27,775 bases of DNA, from contig MGYH01000046.1 of NCBI GenBank assembly GCA_001801665.1, forward strand, positions 6,081-33,855, read 5' to 3'. Positions 23,683 to 27,775 of the stretch are shown here, in pieces. A model generated the notes under the pieces. It was given only the letters and a program-made list of their open reading frames with translations. It made no database searches and was not told the origin of the DNA. The position numbers and the translations under genes are program-made. This DNA is from Gammaproteobacteria bacterium RIFCSPHIGHO2_12_FULL_45_12. GTDB taxonomy: Bacteria > Pseudomonadota > Gammaproteobacteria > DSM-16500. Position 1 is the first letter of the stretch, and the number at the start of each line of letters is the position of its first letter.

Positions 23683-25068
23683 ATGTTTAATCATCTGTCC
23701 GAACGTTTAAATAAAGTCATTAAAAACCTCACCGGTCAGGGACGACTGACAGAAGCAAACATCAAGGATACCCTGCGCGATATCCGCGTTGCCTTGCTGG
23801 AAGCGGATGTCGCGCTGCCGGTTGCAAACGATTTCATCGCCCACATTCAAGACAAAGCCATTGGCAAAGAAGTCATCGAAAGCCTCTCGCCAGGCCAGGC
23901 CCTGATTAAATTGGTACACACTGAATTAGTGACGCTCATGGGTGAATACAACGAAGCGCTCAATCTTAAGGCTGCCGCGCCTGCGGTCATCTTGATGGCT
24001 GGCTTGCAAGGTTCCGGCAAAACCACGACCGTCGCCAAACTGGCGCGGCACTTACAGGATAAACATAAAAAATCCGTCTTGCTTGCGAGTGCCGACATTT
24101 ACCGCCCCGCCGCCATCGAGCAATTAAAAGTGCTGGCTGATGCAGCCGGTGCTGCTTTTTTCCCAAGCACCACCTCAGATGACCCGATCGCCATTGTTAA
24201 AAACGCCATTCAACAGGCCAAAAACAAAGTCATTGATGTGGTCATTCTGGATACGGCTGGGCGCCTGCATATTGATGACGCCATGATGGATGAAATTAAA
24301 CGCCTGCACGCGGCGATCAACCCCATTGAGACCTTGTTTGTGGTTGACAGCATGACTGGTCAGGATGCCGCCAATACGGCAAAAGCGTTTCACGATGCGC
24401 TCCCCCTAACAGGCATCATTTTAACCAAAGCGGATGGTGATGCGAGAGGAGGTGCCGCGCTGTCCATTCGCCACTTAACCGGCAAACCCATCAAATTCAT
24501 GGGGGTAGGTGAAAAAATCGATGCGCTTGAAGCCTTCCACCCTGACCGCATTGCTTCCCGCATTTTAGGGATGGGCGACATACTCACCCTGGTTGAAGAG
24601 GCTGAACGCCATTTTGATCAATCAAAAGCCGAAAAACTCGTCAAAAAAATGAAAAAAGGTAAAACCTTTGATCTGGAAGATTTTCGGGAGCAACTGAAAC
24701 AAATTCACAACATGGGCGGCGTCATGGGCATCATGAGCAAACTCCCTGGCATGAATCAATTGCCGCCAAATGTGAAAGAGCAATTCAATGACAAGAAAAT
24801 CACTCAAATCGAGTCCATCATTAATTCCATGACACCCAAAGAACGCCGCTTCCCTGATCTGATCCGGAACTCACAAAAACGTCGTATTGCTCTCGGTTCG
24901 GGCACGACGGTTCAAGTCATTAATCAACTGCTAAAACAGTTTTCCCAAATGAAAAAAATGATGGGGAAAATGTCGAAAAAAGGCGGCATGATGAAGCTCA
25001 TGCGCGGCATGCAAGGCAAGTTTCCATTTGGCGGCGGTGGCAGTCTTCCGCCTGGCATGCCGTTTTAA
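23683..25068 (+). CDS. ffh: Signal recognition particle protein Ffh (SRP54)
   Basis: A 461-residue GTPase that with 4.5S RNA targets nascent membrane proteins to FtsY. It has the N domain (LTEANIKDTLRDIRVALLEA), the P-loop GLQGSGKTTTVAKLA (near residue 107), DTAGRLHIDD, TKADGDARGGAAL, and a Met-rich M domain with SKLPGMNQLPP and the C-terminal MKKMMGKMSKKGGMMKLMRG. Length and order are standard. The ribosome site (TTGGAA) is weak. TATACT at 23641-23646 could be its -10 but no matching -35 was found. Confidence 0.97.
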   Translation: MFNHLSERLNKVIKNLTGQGRLTEANIKDTLRDIRVALLEADVALPVANDFIAHIQDKAIGKEVIESLSPGQALIKLVHTELVTLMGEYNEALNLKAAAPAVILMAGLQGSGKTTTVAKLARHLQDKHKKSVLLASADIYRPAAIEQLKVLADAAGAAFFPSTTSDDPIAIVKNAIQQAKNKVIDVVILDTAGRLHIDDAMMDEIKRLHAAINPIETLFVVDSMTGQDAANTAKAFHDALPLTGIILTKADGDARGGAALSIRHLTGKPIKFMGVGEKIDALEAFHPDRIASRILGMGDILTLVEEAERHFDQSKAEKLVKKMKKGKTFDLEDFREQLKQIHNMGGVMGIMSKLPGMNQLPPNVKEQFNDKKITQIESIINSMTPKERRFPDLIRNSQKRRIALGSGTTVQVINQLLKQFSQMKKMMGKMSKKGGMMKLMRGMQGKFPFGGGGSLPPGMPF

Positions 25069-25071
25069 AGT

Positions 25072-25099
25072 TTGCATGTGAGCAAAAGTGTCGTATAAT
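25072..25099 (+). promoter_or_regulatory. Promoter of the rpsP-rimM-trmD-rplS operon
   Basis: TTGCAT (25072-25077), a 16-bp spacer and a perfect TATAAT (25094-25099) start directly after the ffh stop. The RNA would begin near 25106, about 46 bases before rpsP. The discriminator just after the -10 is CCAACGCC, the C-rich type found at growth-rate-controlled ribosomal promoters. Confidence 0.6.
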
Positions 25100-25151
25100 C
25101 CAACGCCTTCAATTGCACAAAATACCTATATTTGTTACAGAGGAAAACTTC

Positions 25152-25427
25152 ATGGTTGTCATTCGTTTAACCCGCGGCGGAGCAAAAAAACGCCCATTTT
25201 ATCATATTGTTGTTACTGAAAAAGCCAGCGCGCGCGATGGTCGATTCATTGAGCGTCTAGGCTACTTCAACCCCATTGCTAAAGGTCAAGAAACACGCTT
25301 AAGCTTCGATGTCGAACGCGCAGAACAGTGGATTAGCAAAGGTGCCCAGCCTTCTGACCGCGTTAAACATTTGATCAAGCTGCACCGTGAAGCCGCTGCC
25401 AACACAACGTCCGCCCAAGTCGCGTAA
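25152..25427 (+). CDS. rpsP: 30S ribosomal protein S16
   Basis: A 91-residue small-subunit protein. It begins MVVIRLTRGGAKKRPFYHIV and contains ASARDGRFIERLGYFNP and ERAEQWISKGAQPSDRVKHL, all universal S16 features. AGAGGA lies 7 bp before ATG 25152. The frame is open 13 codons upstream to 25113, but that part is not S16 sequence. It is the first gene of the classical operon. Confidence 0.97.
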   Translation: MVVIRLTRGGAKKRPFYHIVVTEKASARDGRFIERLGYFNPIAKGQETRLSFDVERAEQWISKGAQPSDRVKHLIKLHREAAANTTSAQVA

Positions 25428-25442
25428 CGCCCTTTGGCTGCC

Positions 25443-25952
25443 ATGAAGCATGCAGAAACCACCTACCTCACCGTCGGTAAAATCGGTGCCGCTTATGGCG
25501 TAAAAGGCTGGCTCAAAATTGTCTCTTATACAGAATACGGTGCCAGCCTTCTTGATTATGAACCTTGGTATTTGTCGCAAGCGGGTGGAAACTGGACATC
25601 CGTAAAAATTGAACAGGGTCGCCTCTACGGTAAGGGCATCATCGCCAAATTCCCTGGAATCGACAACCCTGAGGATGCCCGCCTCCTAACCGGCAAACAC
25701 ATTGCAATTACCCGCGCACAACTCCCTGATCTGGCCAACGATGAATTTTACTGGTCTGACCTTGAAGGGCTGACGGTTATCAATCAACGTGGCCAGGTAC
25801 TGGGCACGGTCAATTACCTGATAGAAACAGGTTCGAATGACGTGTTAGTCGTGAAGGGAGAAAAAGAGCGCGCCATCCCCTATTTAAAGCACGTCATCTT
25901 AAAAGTTGACCTGACACAGCGTGAAATTCACGTAGACTGGGATGACCTGTAA
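25443..25952 (+). CDS. rimM: 16S rRNA processing protein RimM
   Basis: A 169-residue assembly factor for the head of the 30S subunit, which binds S19. It has the N-terminal VGKIGAAYGVKGWLKI, the AR(L)LTGKHIAI segment, then the PRC-barrel part DEFYWSDLEGLTVIN, ETGSNDVLVVKG and IPYLKHVILKVDL. ATG 25443 lies 15 bp after the rpsP stop and an in-frame TTG 25434 is less likely. There is no strong ribosome site, so it may depend on coupling to rpsP. Confidence 0.95.
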   Translation: MKHAETTYLTVGKIGAAYGVKGWLKIVSYTEYGASLLDYEPWYLSQAGGNWTSVKIEQGRLYGKGIIAKFPGIDNPEDARLLTGKHIAITRAQLPDLANDEFYWSDLEGLTVINQRGQVLGTVNYLIETGSNDVLVVKGEKERAIPYLKHVILKVDLTQREIHVDWDDL

Positions 25953-25966
25953 ATGACACCCGTCTT

Positions 25967-25982
25967 ATGCTGTTTTCAGCAT
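25967..25982 (+). promoter_or_regulatory. Hairpin between rimM and trmD
   Basis: ATGCTG-TTTT-CAGCAT is a perfect 6-bp stem with a 4-base loop in the 62-base gap. The trmD ribosome site is poor. In E. coli, RimM and TrmD are made at far lower levels than the flanking ribosomal proteins by translational control, so a structural role here is plausible but unproven. Confidence 0.35.
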
Positions 25983-26014
25983 CCCCACGTTAACCCTCCC
26001 AAGACTTTCCGCTC

Positions 26015-26758
26015 ATGTGGTTAGGCATCGTCAGCTTATTCCCAGACATGTTTCAAGCACTAGACCATGGCATCACGGGTCGGGCACTCAAAGACAAATT
26101 ATTAACCCTAGCGCACTGGAACCCCCGTCAATTCACGCTAGATAAACATCAAACCGTCGACAGCAGCCCCTATGGTGGCGGCCCTGGCATGGTCATGATG
26201 GCAGAGCCGCTGCACAAAGCCATTCATGCCGCCAAACAAGCCGCGCCCACCCCGCCGTTAACGATCTACCTCTCCCCGCAAGGGAAACCCTTTAACCAGG
26301 CAGCCGCCGCTGAATTAGTCGCCCAGCATCGCGCTTTCATTCTGGTCTCTGGACGCTATGAAGGCATTGATGAGCGTGTCATTCAACAAGATATTGATGA
26401 GGAATGGTCTATTGGCGACTACATTTTAAGCGGTGGTGAATTAGCTGCGATGGTGATGATTGACGTCATGACTAGGCTCATTCCCGGGGCCATCGGCGAT
26501 GCGGAATCTGTCTCCACTGACTCGCACACCTCTGGCCTGTTAAAATACCCTCAATATACCCGCCCAGACTGTTTTAACACCCAAAACGTGCCGCCCATCC
26601 TGCTAAGCGGTCATCATGCACACATTGCACAGTGGCGTTTAAAACAGTCGCTGGGACGCACTTGGCTGAAGCGTCCCGATATTTTAGCTCAAAAAAAGCT
26701 CTCTGAAAGCGACATGACGCTGTTAACCGAATTTATAAATGCGCTTCCACAAAAATAA
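26015..26758 (+). CDS. trmD: tRNA (guanine-N1-)-methyltransferase TrmD
   Basis: A 247-residue SPOUT enzyme that methylates G37 of tRNAs with a neighbouring G36. It has the start LGIVSLFPDMFQALDHGITGRAL-like signature (from residue 3), SSPYGGGPGMVMMAEPL, LSPQGKPFNQAAA, the trefoil knot VSGRYEGIDERV and WSIGDYILSGGELAAMVMID, and the catalytic-side SVSTDSHTSGLLKYPQYTRP. All are standard. It ends 58 bp before the rplS start. Confidence 0.97.
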   Translation: MWLGIVSLFPDMFQALDHGITGRALKDKLLTLAHWNPRQFTLDKHQTVDSSPYGGGPGMVMMAEPLHKAIHAAKQAAPTPPLTIYLSPQGKPFNQAAAAELVAQHRAFILVSGRYEGIDERVIQQDIDEEWSIGDYILSGGELAAMVMIDVMTRLIPGAIGDAESVSTDSHTSGLLKYPQYTRPDCFNTQNVPPILLSGHHAHIAQWRLKQSLGRTWLKRPDILAQKKLSESDMTLLTEFINALPQK

Positions 26759-26816
26759 CCCTCGAAATATTTTCAAAATGTGTATAAAATCGCACGACTT
26801 GTTAGGGGATATGAGA

Positions 26817-27260
26817 ATGAGAAACAATATTATACAATCCATTGAAGCTGAATTCGCACAAGCTGCGAACAAAACCTTACCCGCCTTCAATGCAGGCGAC
26901 ACCGTTGTCGTTCAGGTAAAAGTCAAGGAAGGTGAACGCGTGCGCTTACAATCCTTCGAAGGCGTTGTCATTGCAAAACGTCAGCGCGGTTACAATTCAT
27001 CTTTCACTGTACGCAAAATTTCTCACGGTGTGGGTGTTGAACGCGTCTTCCAAAGCTATAGCGCAACGGTTGACTCCGTTGAAGTGAAACGCCGCGGTGC
27101 CGTTCGTCGTGCCAAACTTTACTACATGCGTGAACTGAGTGGACGCGCAGCCAGAATTAAAGAAAAGCTACCTACCCGCTTGCATGACACCAATGCCGAA
27201 ACAGGCACCCTCAAACAATCAGATGGTTCAGCCGACGATCAGGCAGCGAGCACCGAGTAA
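26817..27260 (+). CDS. rplS: 50S ribosomal protein L19
   Basis: A 147-residue large-subunit protein at the 30S-50S interface. It shows FNAGDTVVVQVKVKEGERVRLQ, FEGVVIAKRQRG, SFTVRKISHGVGVERVFQSYS and VKRRGAVRRAKLYYMRELSGRAARIKEKL. ATG 26817 is 8 bp after AGGGG. ATG 26811 is too close to that site. The usual L19 ends after the ARIKEK stretch; here about 30 further residues follow (LHDTNAETGTLKQSDGSADD and onward), an acidic, apparently disordered tail. Confidence 0.97.
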   Translation: MRNNIIQSIEAEFAQAANKTLPAFNAGDTVVVQVKVKEGERVRLQSFEGVVIAKRQRGYNSSFTVRKISHGVGVERVFQSYSATVDSVEVKRRGAVRRAKLYYMRELSGRAARIKEKLPTRLHDTNAETGTLKQSDGSADDQAASTE

Positions 27261-27270
27261 AACCACCTTG

Positions 27271-27320
27271 CTGGCCACTTGTCCTTGAATGCGTTTACCC
27301 CCAAAGACAAGTGGCACCAG
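27271..27320 (+). terminator. Long hairpin after rplS
   Basis: GCCACTTGTC (27274-27283) pairs perfectly with GACAAGTGGC (27306-27315) over a 22-base loop. CTGG and CCAG extend the stem outside a small bulge. There is no T-tract, so it is either a Rho-assisted or 3'-protecting structure or a simple dispersed palindrome at the end of the ribosomal operon. Confidence 0.4.
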
Positions 27321-27344
27321 AGGACCTAAGGCCTACTGTGACCC

Positions 27345-27775
27345 ATGCGAACCAGCACACATTTTCAAGCTGTCATTGACTCACCGCTGGGGCATCTTGG
27401 CATCAGCCTTCAGGATAACTGCCTCAACACAATTTGCTTTTTGCCCGATCACCACCCCTTAATCACACCGCATGACCCCGTTACTCGCCATGTCGCCAAC
27501 GAACTTCATGACTATTTCACCGATGCCAGCCATCGCTTTCATTTGCCATTAACGCAAACCGTCACACCCTTTCAAACCCGCTTGCGAATGGCTTTACACG
27601 CCATCCCCTGCGGCTCCACGCAATGCTATGGACAGCTAGCACACACGCTCGAAACCAGTCCGCGCGCCATTGGCCAGGCGTGCAAGGCAAACCCCTTACC
27701 CATCATTATCCCTTGCCATCGCGTTGTTGCCGCCAACCATCTGGGCGGTTATGCTGGCAAACGCAGCGGGACATC
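27345..27775 (+). CDS. Methylated-DNA--protein-cysteine methyltransferase, C-terminus outside window
   Basis: A suicide DNA repair enzyme that takes the alkyl group from O6-methylguanine. The visible 143 residues open MRTSTHFQAVIDSPLGHLGI and include TPFQTRLRMALHAIPCGSTQCYGQLA and RAIGQACKANPLPIIIPCHRVV, with the acceptor Cys in PCHRVV and the following GGYAGKRSG. It runs off the right edge. Ogt-type and the Ada C-terminal domain share these motifs, but the short N-terminal part favours Ogt-like. The start ATG 27345 lies just after the rplS hairpin and lacks a good ribosome site. Confidence 0.93.
   Translation, partial: MRTSTHFQAVIDSPLGHLGISLQDNCLNTICFLPDHHPLITPHDPVTRHVANELHDYFTDASHRFHLPLTQTVTPFQTRLRMALHAIPCGSTQCYGQLAHTLETSPRAIGQACKANPLPIIIPCHRVVAANHLGGYAGKRSGT

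Noticed and set aside
26783..26788. TATAAA upstream of rplS as an internal promoter
   Set aside because: No acceptable -35 at normal spacing; transcription from the rpsP promoter is enough to explain expression.

Overview
The window looks like a chromosomal segment of a gammaproteobacterium, most likely in or near the Legionellales (Legionella/Coxiella/Aquicella-like). The evidence is the ffh-rpsP-rimM-trmD-rplS order, a secreted phospholipase C of the Legionella/Pseudomonas type, short eukaryote-like motifs (a textbook IQ motif and a C-terminal CaaX box) and a near-consensus PmrA-type tandem box. Taxonomy is an inference. No rRNA, tRNA or CRISPR array was recognised.

Region 1 (1-5114) looks like an envelope glycosylation locus. 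It holds a YdjC/ChbG/NaxD-family deacetylase (partial), a divergent ArnT/GT83-type transferase, and a GT2 polyprenyl-phosphate glycosyltransferase overlapping a GtrA-type membrane protein. Together these are the parts list of Francisella-type Und-P-aminosugar lipid A modification. Between them lies a 323-residue protein with an IQ motif, preceded by a PmrA-like box, which is a candidate type IV effector. The convergent gap 3208-3708 is packed with palindromic repeats.

Region 2 (5141-8467) holds an SLC1-type acidic amino acid symporter, tRNA hydroxylase TrhO, and a repeat island. The island contains two short TIR-bearing elements and one orphan gene that carries a copy of a palindromic repeat in frame.

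Region 3 (8467-11992, minus strand) reads like one operon: phospholipase C, YheT-like hydrolase, DUF6790-like membrane protein, CysZ-like protein.

Region 4 (12129-15242) encodes four overlapping minor pilins in MSHA-like order (MshC-, MshD-, MshO- and MshP-like). The third has a 144-bp mobile repeat inserted with a 9-bp duplication exactly in its prepilin cleavage motif, still in frame. The fourth carries a large beta-propeller-like repeat domain. A second copy of the repeat lies at 20231-20376.

Region 5 (15288-22075) is housekeeping: tdk, divergent serA and serB-like genes, recJ flanked by two small genes, an Mth938-like gene and a CorB/HlyC-like membrane protein. Region 6 (22194-27775) starts with an unrecognised multi-pass membrane protein ending in a CaaX box, followed by ffh, the rpsP-rimM-trmD-rplS operon with its own promoter, and a partial methylated-DNA methyltransferase gene running off the end.
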